In this document: piece by piece, positions 1 to 14,600 of the stretch | How the letters are laid out: each line of letters opens with the position of its first letter | Position numbering within the stretch: position 1 is the stretch's first letter | Assembly (NCBI GenBank): GCA_024138015.1 | Contig: JAMXBB010000011.1 | Span: 78,444,953 to 78,508,952 of the forward strand | Length of the DNA: 64,000 nt | Source of the DNA: Lumnitzera littorea | Taxonomy: Eukaryota; Streptophyta; Magnoliopsida; Myrtales; Combretaceae | Reading direction: 5' to 3' | Notes under the pieces: generated by a model | Databases searched by the model: none | What the model was told of the DNA's origin: nothing | Seen by the model: the letters and a program-made list of their open reading frames with translations, nothing else | Made by a program: the position numbers and the translations under genes

Positions 1-3000
1 CAACTTTATATCGATGAAGCATTCACCACTATGACATTATAAATTAATACCGATCTCTATCACAATCCATGTAAAATTTTACTTCATTATAAAGTATCAT
101 AATCTCTTCCTCTTAAATAAGCAATTAGGTATGTATCATTAAGTCTAGTTCTTCCCATTTTCAATGTACAATTCAAACCACTCACTATTTATAGGTTATT
201 CTAAAATCATATTAGGAGGCACCATCTTGATGATACTTCCTACCCTCTTTGAATCTCTTTTCTAAATCAAAGCAAAATCCGAATCATCCACCTATTAGTA
301 GAAGATCAAATCTAATATCATTTGTAATACCTTAAACTAAAAATAACAAATAAGCAAACTAATAAATATTAACAGGCTCATTTTAATTACTTAACCAAAA
401 TGTTACGACCTTATGTTGATAAGATATATACTACCTTAGTCTTATAAATTAGTCTTACAATCCATGTGTAACTTCAGTTAATCATGGGATATCAGAGTTC
501 AATACAGAGTTAAGAGATGCTTGTTAAATGAGTCAAATTATAAGTTTATATTTTTAAACATAATTAATAGATAAATTATGTTATGAGTTAAGGTTTTTAA
601 CACGAACTCGTTTAAATTTAGATATGAAGCATGATTTATTAACAAAGATTGCCAATCCTAATTTTATTGGTGTGGTGCAAAAATAATAAAAAAAGAATTG
701 CCATGTCAGTCTTGTAATCCAGTGATTAAGTGATGTGGTGTGAGAAAAAAGGATTGTTTAAAAAAAAAAAATTTGCTGCATGATAGTTTTGAAAGATAAA
801 AATAGTGGATACAACTTGGACTACATTGGTGCTTTTTCAAGATTTAAGATTAAATTATACCTTAAAGTAGTTTTTCAACTAAATTTCCAAAACCTAATAG
901 GTCACACTAAGTTTCAGTCTTTCTTCTCCAAATTATGATATGTAATATCATTAAGAAAGGAAAAAGAGAAAAACTGAATTTCCAAAACCTAAACTAAATT
1001 GACTTCAATTGCAAAGTTAATGCGTATGCATAATAATGAAAAATATAATAAACAAAATTATAATGGAAAGTTTCTATTTTTCCTTAGCTTTTTACATATA
1101 ACATATGGCGTTTCTTTTATAAGGGAGCTATATTCTTTTTCTGGAAAGACCATTGGCCGAACGAGCCGAACGAGTGGGCAACTCCATGGTTTTTTATACA
1201 GAAATGGTTGTTGGTATGAAAAACAAGAAGAAAAATATATGGCAATGAAATGTATTAAAAGTAATGATCTTATCTTGTCTGCTTTTGATGATATATCATT
1301 TTATGATTGCAGATCTCTTCTTTTTTGATTGATTCAATAGTCTTAGTCGGCTTAATTTTCGGTCTGGCTTTCCCGACCCTTTTGTATACTCTCCTCATTT
1401 TTTTCTCTTTTTTTTTTCGGTATTTTTATTTTTTTTTTTCAGTTGAAAATGACATAAAGTATATGGGAAAAAACTAAAAAGAAAGACAAAAGGCAACAAC
1501 GTCAAATCTTTGCTAGGAAGTGGGGCTCCAAATGCAATCAATGGGAGTTCCGGTTGGCCACTTTATGTTTGGTGTTCGGTCAGAATCAGCCCAACTTCTC
1601 CATTGCTATTAATTAATTAAAAGTAACACCACTACTTTCTAATTTTATTCAACCAATTGCATCCCGGAGACTCCATCGAATCTCTATCTACTTAAACATC
1701 ACCGTTTTCTTTTTATATCACAAGTCAAACTTATATATCTATTTTATGTGGTATTTCTTTATTCATGCTCTCGTTTATAACTTTCTCTAGATAGATATGA
1801 TTGGATTGATTTTCTTAATGGATCTTCGTCCCAAAGTATAATTGTTTATGTTGGAACATGAAATCAGGCAAAAAGGGCTTTTGGAGTAAAATGCTCTTAG
1901 TGGCCCACTTCTGCCTAGGAAAGAAAAGGGAAAGGAGTTAGATTGAAACTTAAGGATTTGTTTTGTATATTAGGGTCTGTTGGACTGATGTCAAGCGAAA
2001 ACGTTTGTGTTTTGCTACGTATTATCGTCTTTAATGATATGATATTGGTTTGACTTTGGATATTACGTTTAATTTGAAGTATTTAATTTTTCCTCTAAAT
2101 TTCACATATTCTCTAATATGAATTGATAAAAAGATAAAGAGGAAAATTGCAGTTCCGCACCATCAAAGGGGTAGTGATTATCCTCTAAAAACTTATAAAA
2201 GAAATATGTACATTTTAAATTTATGTATTACTCACTGAATCTTTTATAATTCCATAACACGATTAATGATGTATAATTGAGAAAAAAAGAATATCTTTAC
2301 TAAAATGTACTCTATCAAGTTTGTTGACAATCTCTATTTAATTCAAAATTGCAAACATGAAAGATATTAAATTTTTTGTTAAAAACTTATATACACAATA
2401 TAGGTGACATTTTAATCTCATCCAGGAAGACCATACAGAGGATTAAAAATGATAAAGATCTTATTAGTAGAGTTTGGTAAGGGATAATAATGAATTGAAA
2501 GCACCCATCAAATAGAAATGGATAAGATAATGTCATGTCATAATGGGTCAAAATAAGGTTTTATATCAATTATATTGTAAAGAATGTTTAATGGATTATA
2601 TTATATTATATGTAGAAGATAACATATACATATATTCATACACATATACATAAGTACATATGTACATACATACAAAGAGAGAGATAGAGATAGAGAGAGA
2701 TCTGCAATGTAACGTATGATCTTAAAATATAAATTTTGTCTTTCAATAAACAATTATTACTTGTGATAAAAAAAATTATTACGAAATATGATCTTAAATC
2801 GAATCTTGAACTAAGACCAATCTACAAGTCAAAGCCATCCATCTACTATCATCATACCCACTACAAAACCACATGCTGTAACCCAAGCTATCATAGTAAC
2901 CATCATCAATTTTATCATTTACATGTAAAACCAAAACATGGTAAGCTATAAAGTCCACTAAAGAAATATTGTGCAAACCTACCCACATGTCATATTGCTT

Positions 3001-4984
3001 GTATAAAACACTCAAATTGTAATATTAACACAATAATCAATTGCAAACACCATATAAATGCTTGATTAGTTATCTTGTTTTAAGTGGGGCCAACAAACAC
3101 GATAAACTTTGCATTTTAAGAATGAAACAAGATCATGGATCCATTGATCATAATATTGATATCCACAACAACATGTATTTATCTTATATTAGATTCATTG
3201 ACTATATTAATCATCTATTGTCTAGTATAGTATACCATCTCTATCTATAATAGTTTCACATTCCATTATACCAACCTATCAATAACTTCTCTTTGGATAT
3301 CTCAACTTATATTGATCACATTTTCATCATGTTAACAACCTATTTATCCATAAATATGGAGGCATCATTAACTAAGTATTAGTTGCTTCATTTAGACATT
3401 TTACCCTCAATAAATGACTAATACCTTATTAGTGGTCCACTAATCCAAATGGTTACTAGCATTGGTATAAGCATAAACTATACTCATCAATCAAGGGTCA
3501 TATATAAGTTAGCTATTTTCCTAATTTTGCATACACAAACAACACAAAATAGCATCTTACTTACTTGTTACTTACTTACCAAACTTTCGAAAATCCAACT
3601 AAAACATCATATACAAAAGGTCGAGTTAAATCCTTAAATATACTTAAGATCTTGATCTTAGTCCTAAAGACTATAAAGTGAACCATAGTTTTCAATCACA
3701 ACCAAAGGTCAATTGGGGCCTTTTCAAGCGTACTACAGTTGTATCCTCCAAAATCATCTTTGAACATGGGGATTCAACTTAAGGTAATCCTCTTTGAATC
3801 TCCAACCTTAAAATTACCTAAAAGCACAACAATCACACTTCATATCTTTGAAACAAATTAAACTCTAAAACTAGCAAAACTCATATTACTATCCTTTATC
3901 CAACTCTACAAAACTTCAAATTTCCAAAATATATATCAACAATTTCAACATATTATCAAGAACAACTAAAAAAGGAAAAATACAATCTTATTTAAGAAAT
4001 TTTAACTCATAGTATCAATTGATAATCCTTAATAGAAAATCCAAACCTAATCTCTAGTAATTCTTCATACAAGGTTGTAGACTAACTAACCTTTAATAAG
4101 ACGAAACTTGATATAAATTTTAGACAAATACGGTCAGGTTTTAGGATTAAAGAAAAGAAAAAACCGATGGGAAATCTAATTGTAAAAAATAGTATACTAA
4201 TAAAAATATTTACTTTTAACCAAAGCAACATTCATACCCTACACGATTCTACATTGTATGGAACATTTGACTTTCAATTTTTATTACTGTATAAATCAAT
4301 AAATATAATCATAATTTTACTTAGCTACTTTCTGCTCCACTCTCTCATTCATCCTATCTAAATCCTATGAAAATCTATCCTTACAAGGTCATTTAAATCA
4401 TATAAAAACTCGTTTCTATAGGGTTTTCAACATTATAAGAGAGGCGAGCTTTGAAAATAAGGGATAAAACTTTATAGGTTTTTATAGGGTTATGAGAAAC
4501 ATTAGACCTTATAGGGTAGGTTCAATTTTTATAGATCTTGATTGCATCCTTATACACTATTCATATTGACTAGTGAGCTTAAGACCTTTTTGAAAGATAA
4601 GCCCTATATAGAAAAGTAAATTAAGAATTGGAACTAAGGGTATTAAGGAAGATATATTTACTGCCTTTTGGGTTTATGTAGCAAAGGAGAATAATCAATT
4701 TTTCAAATAAAAAAATTGAGAAAAATGTCTTTTCCCCTCTTTTAATTTTTTTTCAAAGGTATTTCATCCCCCTCCCAAGAAAAGAAAATGACCTCAAGAT
4801 CTATCTAATGATTAGAATGAATCTTTGTCTCATCTTTATGCTCTCGAATTGCTTCTCCCTCTAAATGATTGCTTCTTTGAAACTTAACACGCTTTGTCAC
4901 TTAGCACGCATTATGTTTGTTCTTTTGTGTTCATTATCCTTATTAAATACATTGTTCATGTGAAGACAGACTTAAGGGCAAACA
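1..4984. other. Gene-free AT-rich intergenic DNA
   Basis: No reading frame here resembles a known protein. The open frames present (for example at 999-1328, 2736-2951 and 4167-4361) are short, of low complexity and without recognisable motifs. The stretch contains poly-A/T runs and a CA/TA-then-GA microsatellite near 2635-2702. I see no RNA gene, no tRNA-like box and no clear transposon protein. Confidence 0.6.
2635..2702. repeat. Compound TA/CA and GA microsatellite
   Basis: A run of tandem ACATA-type units passes directly into alternating GA dinucleotides with a few interruptions. It is ordinary simple-sequence DNA in an intergenic setting. Confidence 0.8.
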
Positions 4985-6122
4985 ATGGGGGCCTTAGCCC
5001 CCTTAACCTTAGGAAAAGGTTAATTCTTAAAAAATAAAAGATATGTATCTTAACGAGCATATTTTTATATAATATTGGGCATGATTAAGTGATTAGGTGT
5101 TTGTTTTGTTAAACGTGAAATCTTGAATTCAAATCTCATAAGTATTATTTTACTTTTTTAAGATGCATTTATTTTTTGAATAACATTCTTCTTTTACTTT
5201 TTTTTTTTTGCTTACATTTTTTTCCACTATGGCTATTAACTTTAAATTCATTCATTATAAAATAATATTTAATTAAATAAATTCTCCTATATTGTATTTT
5301 TTCTTAAAAGTGCATTATAAATATAATTATATTATCCACATTATAATTGTTCTAGTTTTATTACATAAATTATCAACAAAATAATACCAATCAAATGACT
5401 TAGTTTTGTAACATTTCTTTTTAAAATTAATATTATGAAAATAAATGTTGTTTGTTAAGTGATTAATTACATAACAATTTATAATCAAAATGAATTTTTT
5501 CTTGCATTGCTAATAAAATAAATTTGCAAAATTGTCATGAAAAGAAATTATAGAACACTTACATTTATATCAAATTGCTCTTTTTGATGTACTTATAGTT
5601 GAGGTCGTAAGCTCACTTTGGTTAGGCTTCCTTAACCACCACTAAAGTCTCCTTAGCAACATTGATAGTAGAAAAAGATGGCGCCAATGCCTCTTCTTGG
5701 GTCTTAAGTGGTGGCGATTGGACTATGGAAGTAGCAAGAGTAGATGACGTCGGCTTCACGACTAAGGTGGCCTATTCAAATAGACTTTGTGATTTATTTT
5801 TTTCAATAAAACTAGTAGGATTTTATATAGTGATTTTGTTTTACATTTTGTTTATAAATTAATAGTTAGATTTCAATTCATATATATGCTATTAAAATTT
5901 TATTTTGCACTATGCATCCCTAATCATTTCATGAGAAAATTTTTCTATCTTATAAAGTTTTATAAAATGTTGTGAATGCAATCATTAACAAAATTCTTTA
6001 ATATATATAAGATGTAATAATTGCAATAAGAAATGGGTATTCTCATATGGGTGATTTCAATATTGATTTAATTAATAGAAATCCAGCCCCTCCAATCATA
6101 TAATCCTGTATCCATCCCTAGG
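4985..6122. mobile_element. Possible hAT-like non-autonomous element (relic)
   Basis: The left edge carries AGGGC followed by a GC-rich hairpin-like GGGGGCCTTAGCCCCC. The right edge, read on the - strand, begins TAGGGATGGATACAGGATT and then has GGAGGGGCT. Ends of the form CAGGGGCGGATCCAGGAT are common on plant hAT-like and related short elements, which is why I group the two edges. The interior has no recognisable transposase and I could not find a convincing target-site duplication. The two edges could belong to different insertions. Confidence 0.25.
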
Positions 6123-6619
6123 TACATGTTAGATTTTCTTAAATTATTGAGGATTCTAAATTGACAATTGAATTTAAAGCAAGAATGTACTTCCTTAACA
6201 TAGATACGTAGGATCATCATTTATACCAACTAAAGTAGGTAACAAAGTTGTTTTATAAACCACATTATTAACACTTTCCATAGTTTTAAAAGATGTAATA
6301 TGTCTTGGTCCTAACTTTCCTTCCATCTTAAACTATGCTATGCCCTTAGTTAGAGAGATCCTCTAAAGCAATATAAAAAAACAAAAAATGATTTTTGGCA
6401 AGTGAAATGGAGAGCCCATTACCTTAATTTATCTCTTAGAGCATTTTCATAAGGTCTAATTGCAAATTCAACTAAAAGCAACATATTTTTTTGGGAATGT
6501 GCAACAACAAGTTAAGGATAACATTCTAAGAATTACAAACTTTTAAGAAAGATTTTTATTGATCTACTATTTAGGAGTATTACTACTCTAAGCAAAATTT
6601 AAAAAAAAAAAAAAAAGAA

Positions 6620-7985
6620 GAGGATTCTAATATCTTACAAGAGAAAATCCTTACTCGCGTCAACTTATGGACCTCTAAGTTCTTTTCTTATGTGGGACTG
6701 TTGCAACTTGTCAAATTAGTTCTCTTCTCTATGGAAGTTTACTATTTAGTGTTTATGCTATCAAGATCTATTGTTTTAAAAAAAATTCCTTTTAGAGTGG
6801 GAGACCTAACATATCTACAAAACCTAAAGTAAAGTAGGATGTAGTTTGCAAACTAAGGAAGAATGGTGGTCCAGGGATTCCTATTCTCCATTTGTGGAAT
6901 AAAGCTGCTCAAATTAAGCATGTTTGGCATCTTTGTAAGAGTGGTTAGAAAGGTTTGTAGGTAGAATGGATACGTTTTACTATTCTGAAAGGACATTGTT
7001 TTTGGTTAATAAGAATACCAATAACCTGTACTTGGACATGGAAGAAAATCTTGAAGCTTAGGAGGGCAATTCGAACTAGCTTCCATTAGCAAGTTAATGA
7101 TGGTTTGTCTATATCTTCGTGGTTTGATTATTGGCTACCAATTGGATCACTTTATTTGATACATAGTGCTCGAGTAATAACTGGATTGAGTCTACCAAAA
7201 GATGCTAGAATATGTTCTTTGATTAAAGGGAATGAGTGGAGTTTACCTAATGGAGTGTTCTGGTCAAACTTCCAAATCCCTACCATAATTTATCCAAACT
7301 CCTCTTAAGTGGATCAATTGAGATGGATTCACTCTCATAAAGGTGAATATACTATTAGAACTGGCTATGACTTCCTTGCTCTACTAGGACCCAATGTTTA
7401 TTGGCATAAAGTTGTATGGAAGAAGAATGCTATTCCTCAACATTCCTTCATTTTGTGGCTAGCTTGGTTAAGAAAATTGCCAACACTTGATCGATTGCAT
7501 GCTTGGGGAATTACAAATTCAACTACTTGCTATCTTTGTTTTCAAGACATAGAGAACTACTCTCATCTCTTCTCTAATTGCAACTTTTTGGTCTAGATTT
7601 GGTTTATGGTTTGTAAATATTTTTTGCCCCCTATCTTTCTTAGATTAGCAAGGAGCAACCTTAGGTATAATCTTAACAGCGGGCTCTACACTTCCTTTGA
7701 TACATACATGGAGATCCTCCTTAGCAGCTATGGTTTATTATATTTGGAGAGTTTGCAATAAAGTGCGGCTTGGAATAACCTCCCTCTTTTGAGCTTTATT
7801 GTCAACCAAATCATTACTTATGCTATGCTTAGCCAAGGCATCCGATGAGACTTTTGTTCAATATAGTATTTTTTTTGTTTACTCTTTTGCTTTGAGTAGT
7901 TATGCTTGTAATCCTTCCCATCTTTGATGGTTGTACATCCTTCTTGATTAATGAAATACTAATTTATCCAAAAAAGCAAAAACAA
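6620..7985 (+). mobile_element. 5'-truncated LINE (non-LTR retrotransposon) relic
   Basis: Only the 3' part of a plant L1-type ORF2 remains. Around 6641-6780 the translation reads like the end of a reverse transcriptase, with the pattern WTSKFFSYVG..QLVK.VLFSM. From 6838 to 7596 one frame holds the linker and the zinc-binding zf-RVT domain, including WKKNAIPQHSFILWLAWL, LPTLDRLHAWG, CYLC and HLFSNC. That frame is broken by at least four stop codons, two of which look like TGG-to-TAG changes, and it is shifted relative to the upstream piece, so at least one indel has occurred. The 3' end has TTGATTAATGAAA followed by an A-rich tail, as expected for a LINE terminus. It lies on the + strand far from either host gene and is clearly non-functional. 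Confidence 0.85.
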
Positions 7986-8600
7986 TGATGGTAACCCTCC
8001 TTCCTAAAGAACTCTTACATAATACAAGGCAAATTTATAAGAGAAAAATTTAGATAAAACTTAAAAAAATAATAATTGAAGTGACATCACTTCTTTATAT
8101 GTTATATGACTTGCTTTATTGATAAGTAAAGAGAGAGCATTTTTTTTTTCACATAGTATAAACTTGAGAATTCCTTTTTCGTTTATATTTATTTGGAGTT
8201 GGACTTATAAGTCTTTGATGTTCACTTCCAAAAATAGCGGAAGTCTTCTCTTTTCTTGAGCTCCCAGTATGTCTTTAAAGAGATTCTTTAAAGTTATTTT
8301 ACTAAAGTCTTCCAAAAGTTATTACTTTAAGATGCCGGTTGATATTATAAGAAAAAAAAAATGATATCATGATGACTTTGCATGATATTTTAAAACTTAA
8401 TATAATCTTAACTATTAAATTTGTAATTTTATAGAGGCCATTTTCGTTGTTAAAATTTTCAATAAATCCAATGAAATATCTAAAATAACTTTTAAATAAA
8501 TTTGTGCACAAAATCCTCATAGAAAAGTCTTATCATGAATTCTAAAGAGCTATTCAAACTTGCATATCTTGGTTAATCTCAATCATCCCTAGTGATTTTA

Positions 8601-8635
<35 letters not shown>

Positions 8636-9840
8636 TTTTTTATAATGGGTTTCGCTATTTGAATTCGTCTAGATGTCACTAACTTTAGATCTCCAAGATT
8701 GATAGCTTTCAAAACATCCTTCTTAAAAATTTAAATATGCATTTATGCTACCATTGTTATCTTCTAAATAAGTTTATCATTATCTTGTTCATGATTAAGT
8801 TAAAACTTGAAATCAGCAAATTTTGGTTCATTAGACTAACCAATTCATTGGAGTCCAATATTCATGCAAAATTCAAGTACTTGAATAATCTAGCACAATA
8901 TTTTTTCAATAAAATTGATGCAAAATAAGATTAGATACTGGAATAATGTTTTATCTAATAGCGAAACCGGGTTCTCGCATGACTTTAGATCAAAGAAACA
9001 TGTTTTGATGAACTATGTCAATTCCAATAAAATATAAGCAAAATTTCCCAAAAATTTTTCTATAAGATTTGTCATGCTTCTATGACCTATTTTGGAAATC
9101 TTCCACGACCTAAACAAAACTTGCTTCTATAACTTGTTCTAGAAGTCTTCTATCACCCATTCACTTTTAGTTTAGACTACACACATAATAAAACTAATTA
9201 GTAACTAAAATACATTTTATTATCATCTTAATATTAGGAATGTTCAGAAATGAGCTGAATGCAAGACATGATGTTTTAAGGTTTTCAACATTATCACATT
9301 ATCGTATCGTCCTTGGATGAACCCATATTGACCAGTAGGCTAGTTAATTTCGAGCTGATTTTAGAACAAAATATTATGACTCATTTTTGCTTCTATGTTA
9401 AGACAAGTCCGTGTGATTCTTTTTCCCTTCAAATACATTAATAATTACAAGAGGAATTGTTGATGAATAATGTTTAAGATCACAATACAATTTAAAGAGC
9501 TTCAAGAAATGTAGCAATATTGCAAAAAGCATAACTATGGTATTTTAAAAGTAAATAAATAAATAAATAAGGAATGCCAAGGGAAAATTAACTAGTCATT
9601 ATTGGGATTAATGTCTCTAAGACTTTGGTAGTATTCATTTTGCTTGTGTCACAATTGTTGTGCTAAAGAGCTCATTCCTAGAAATGGAACCTTACAATCT
9701 TCTATTATCAACTATGCATATGCATGCTTAGGCCTTTCCGTTTTAATAAGGGGAATCACAAAACAATAGGATTAATATGAAAGCGAAGACAGTGTATATC
9801 CTTGCATGCCATGTCAACCAATTGAGGAGGTTTAAAACTT
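7986..9840. other. Intergenic DNA without recognisable genes
   Basis: AT-rich sequence with short low-complexity frames only. It contains an uninterrupted AT microsatellite at 8603-8632. I see no protein motif, RNA gene or transposon terminus. Confidence 0.5.
8603..8632. repeat. (AT)15 microsatellite
   Basis: Fifteen uninterrupted AT dinucleotides in intergenic DNA. Confidence 0.9.
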
Positions 9841-9849
9841 AACCTTCTA

Positions 9850-10410
9850 AGCAATCACTGGATTGAAATCAATTAATGGCGATTTTTCGTTTAATTTGCG
9901 TTCAAATCTCTTTAGGCTTATCTATGATCTCGACGAGCTTATGACCAAAAAACACAACTTAAAACGGATAACGAAGTTTACTCTATTGCAACTCTTCTGA
10001 TACTTATGTCAATTGTAGTTAGAGATGTGCTAAAAAAGTGTGCAAGAAGACGGACTTAATATAGTCAAATGGAACTACTATTTATAGATGGACTTTGCTA
10101 GACTTTCATTAGCTAATAGCTTTTCCCATGAGGTATGAGCTATTAGGCTCCTAGACTTGAGTCATTATAACCTGTTGATATGATATGATGGTCTAAGCTG
10201 TCATTGGCCAAAGGGGCGCCATTTCCAATTAATGTCATACTTCCATTGCCATTTCTTTCCTATATATTGGGAGTATGGATCTAAGGCATAGCTTCTAAGG
10301 AGGGACCGGTCAAACAAGGTGTACCCCCTTGATGCTGTGGAGATGAGGCACATTTGACCCTTTTAGTTGGGCTATGTTGGGCACTTAGGTCAATTCCTGA
10401 AATTGGCTAT
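9850..10410. other. Possible LTR-derived debris
   Basis: Base composition rises above the surroundings, and the segment has short GC-rich blocks and a TATA-like TTTATAGAT on the + strand, with TATAAATA on the reverse strand near 10080. The texture resembles decayed LTR sequence rather than host intergenic DNA. No paired repeat, primer-binding site or coding region is visible, so the call is weak. Confidence 0.2.
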
Positions 10411-13280
10411 CAACATAATGTTATGTAATTATCAAGTTTTCTATTGGACCCAATGTCGCAATAGCTCCTTAATGATCTTGTTGTCTCAAAAACATTAAGT
10501 TAGCATGACCAATTCAACCAATCACTCCACCTTAAGTAATAGTAAGTAATTAAAAAAAAAAATCAAACTTAGACCTTTAAAAACAGAATAAAATTGATTA
10601 TGAACCTAATTCCTAAATCAAATAAACTTATAAACCTTAGACATTATTCTAACAAGGAAATAGTCTTAAGTCAAAATAGTTATAATTTAATGTATGAATA
10701 CTAATAACTAAAAAGAAAAAAAAAAAGATCTTGAGTATCATTAACTTTAGCCATTATTTCTTCTATAATCAAGATAATCTTGCAATGAATATAATTTGCT
10801 AGCCCTAGTATGATTTAACCTGTAAATTTTTATTGGAAAATAATATTATATATAATATATATATATATATACACACACAAGTAAATATAAGATTTTATCT
10901 TCTCACTGGACGAATTCTTTTTCTCCTAGAATGTTCGATGACAAAAGAAAAAGCAATTTTTTGCTCCTCCCACAATCGTGATATTTATCATGATTGGAAG
11001 TCACTTTTACACGAGATATGATACGATCAATCATTAAAACATCTTAGTTTAAGCATAATATAATAGGTATTGAAAAAATAAATAAATAAATAATGTCAGT
11101 TACAAGCAGACATAAACATTAACCCAGTAAAAAACCAAAGTCTGCCATTTTTCTTTCTTTCGTTTCTTTTGGCCAATAGCCATTTTTCTTTCTTAGAACT
11201 AGGAAAAAACAGACCTACAAAATTGGAATTTTTAATTGCATAGACATATTTTTAAGAGTATACAGTTAAAGGAAGCATAAAAGGTACAACAACGACACCG
11301 TATTGTTACCGGGCCGGGAAAAAAATGAAAATCCAACACCGTATTAGTTCATTTTTTCCAAGATTTATTATCGGTCAGTTAGTTTAAGTTGTGACGTGTG
11401 ACAAACTAACAAAGGAAGATGGCAGTGAACCGGTAACTATAACCCATGAAGGAGATCGTGCATCCCATAAAAATATAATATGTATATGACATGTCCACTT
11501 TTAGCATACTAGCGATTTAGTAACCTAAACAAAGAAGGCTTTCAACCATGTAAGAACGATTATAAATCTTTCGAAAATATCTAAAAAAAATATATTATTA
11601 TTATTATTACAAGTGCCCAAGAGTGATGAAGCCCTTAATCATTTTTTGTGGTTGAATTTCATAGTGGCTCGAAACTAAGTTAGAAGAAGATTATTTACAT
11701 GTGGAAGTTACTTAGGTTTTGCTGAGAGCTTATAAGTAGTATGATTACTGATTTCTTAATTAAATAGGCTAGTTTCGTTGTATTTCTATCATTAATTGCA
11801 ATAGAAGTTTAAAAAGGAAAAAGGAAAGAAAAAAATAAAAAAACTGGTGTTTTAAGTTTGTTGCTGGACTTAGGTTGCGCTTCCGCGCTTTATTGCTAAT
11901 TTTGGTACCTGTTTTAATAAGATATAATTTATGAGTTCCACACTACCCAAAAGTAATAATAATAGTATATAAGGACTTTCTCTCAATATTAATAGTAATT
12001 TTTAGATGTTATTTATCTCTCTTTTATTTATTTATTTTCTTATATACCACATCTGTAGAATCATGTATCAATAAGGTTTATTAATTAACAAATATCAATA
12101 AAATTTTAATATATCAAAACCTACTATTATTATATCGAAATATTATTTATACTTGTTCATGACTCATTCAGACATGTAAGTTGTTTTTTTAATGTTTTCT
12201 GGTACGTGCGTGTACGCATAGACAGCTTTGAATCCGATAACTATTCTTCCACGTGCAGCAGAGAAGAGATTATGTCATTCATCCACTTGGGTTGCGCGTG
12301 ACCATCGTCGTCTACGACAATGACTATCACAATATTCTGCTCGCCAACCGCCGTAACTAACTACATTTTTTCAATACCTCGTGTTTCATTGGACACGTAA
12401 AAATCTTCCTCCACGCGCACACACCTAATCTACTCCAAATTCTATTGTTTGTTTCGTTTACATATCTAACTGTCACATCTGAAAATCATAATATTTTCTT
12501 GCTTTTCTCTTGGTGGCAATGTACTGTCTCATGTCATGTGATGTCATGTGAATTTATTTGATGCCTTAGTTTGATTAGTGTTCTATAATAGATGTAAATT
12601 AAAAAAAAGAAAAGAAAAGAAAAGAACATTTTTAATTAGAGGTTATAGTAAAGTATATAAGGGGTCTATTATTCCAAGAAAAAGATATTTATTTTAGTTT
12701 ATTAAATATATATTGTTGCAATTCAGTGAGGCAATGGGGAGAGAGGATTCTATCGTTTATAACTTACAAATATGGTTCATAATTTTTTAGTAACTCTTAT
12801 ACGATAAAATCTCCATGCTTAGTAGCTCTCTTCGCTAGAAAAATATGTTTGCCTCAAATTGATAGACATAGCCACCAAAATTTCCATGCGCTACCCACTT
12901 TTTCTTTTTTTAAGTTATTATAGTAGGAGAGGAAAATTTGAATTTAGTTCATCTCACTGAAAAACTAACGTATATATCACTAAACTATAAAAACTTTGGC
13001 CATTATTCACACTTTGCTACTACTAACTCACCATTTTTTAATTTCCTTTGTAAAATACAAGATTTAAGGTTTCTATGATTGCAATTAAGAACTAAATTAA
13101 TTACTCAAATGTGAATATGGAATCTTTAATAATCGCTTGTCCTATGTGTCAATACCCTTGGTCCAAACTAATCTAATTACTTTTAATACGCATATGAAAC
13201 ATTGAATTACAACACAAATCCATGATAATACTAGATAACCAACAAGTGAGAAAGAGAGTACTTGATAAGATGTTCTTTTG
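10411..13280. other. Intergenic DNA without recognisable genes
   Basis: AT-rich sequence with an AT run near 10850-10870, an ATT run near 11590-11608 and GC-richer patches around 12230-12420. No coding frame longer than about 60 codons has any recognisable motif, and I see no transposon ends. Confidence 0.5.
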
Positions 13281-14600
13281 TGATGAGTAGAAATAAAATT
13301 GTCAAATATAACTTTGATGAGGTTAGAGACATTAAGAGTCAGAAAGATTATGTAATATATCTTCGTTGCTCTTTACCGTTATATGTCTATGTTGAGGGTA
13401 AAGCTATAAGGGATTAGATAAGTTTGAACTTTGAATAAGTATGGATTTTGTTGATGTGGTGTAATCAATTAGGTTTAAAGAGTGTAGATGGACATAGATA
13501 CTGAATGTGCTTCTTAGTCCCAATCACCTATTAGAAGCCCTTGATGGGTTGATCTACGAGAGCTCTCCGATATTTAAGTTAGTAAAGAAGAAATAAAGAG
13601 AGAAGGGAAGTGTGTGTGTGTATGTGTGTGTGGGGGGGGGGGGGGGGGGAGGTTTTGAGAACTCCTCTAAGGTAGGGACAGGGTACTCAGCTTGTTGTGT
13701 ATATGTATGTGGTTCCGGAAGTAGTGGAAGGATCCCATATCTATGGCTCCTAATGCTATTTACTATATAAGGAGCTTACTTGCTAGGGACTCGTGTTAGC
13801 CCAGAGTTCGTTTGTACTCGCTGTCTATAAGAGACAAGCATTATAGGGTTGACAATATGGCTTTGTAGGCTGGTTAGCGATGAATACATTATTAGTTATG
13901 TCTGAAACTTAGGATGCTGACATTCTCAGGGCTGTCAGGTGTACTAATTGTACCATGGATGTCAAGAGGACAATTAATGAGGAGAGAAGGAGGAGGAAAA
14001 GGTAGGGAAACCTTGGAAAGACCATTAATGGTCAAATTGAAAATCACGGATGTGGGTTGTATAAGCTTGATTAGACTTTGTTTTGAAGAAAATAATTGAT
14101 TTTGATTGATGATTTCGATTAATTAAACGTCTATAATCAATAATCAAGTCATGAAAGCTCTTGTTTTTTGCCAAAAGAGCTCGGATACGCAAGTTTATGA
14201 AACCACATTTATGATTTTTTTCCAAATTTCTTGACCTGATTTAATGAGGGAAATGGATGAATTTATACAAGATTTGAGTTTTGATACAAAGGATGCTATC
14301 TTTAGTACATGGATTCACTAATTAAATGCGTGGAATTATGTAAAAATCGCATGAAAAAGGACTTGAAACGGAGACCATAGAGCTATATTTTTCTAGAAAA
14401 AACTGGGAAATAAATGGAGAAGAAGTTAGAATGGGCGCTAGTTACAGGTGAAGCATGTGCCACGTGCTCCAAGCATGCGTGCATTGCACATGTGTGACTG
14501 AAAAAGTAAGGTGTGCATTTGTGTGCCTGGTTTGATCCTTCATGTGTTGGGCTTTAAGCCCAACGCTTGGTCTAGACCCCTTTTTTATATATATATTATA
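13281..14600. other. Possible transposon-derived non-coding DNA
   Basis: This block is less AT-rich than its flanks. It contains a TG microsatellite running into 18 consecutive G residues (13632-13649), a TATATAAGG box near 13760, and an inverted motif GTTGGGCTT/AAGCCCAAC with a single central base at 14546-14564. These are common in decayed LTR sequence. I find no protein-coding remnant and no paired termini. Short open frames at 13914-14099 and 14025-14225 overlap on opposite strands and look spurious. Confidence 0.2.
13610..13649 (+). repeat. TG microsatellite ending in an 18-base G run
   Basis: Alternating TG units with one interruption lead directly into 18 consecutive G bases (13632-13649). 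Such a long homopolymeric G tract is rare in plant DNA and is also prone to sequencing or assembly length error. Confidence 0.85.

Noticed and set aside
999..1328. 109-codon open frame as a gene
   Set aside because: Composition is AT-driven, no domain is recognisable, and there are no supporting splice or family signals.
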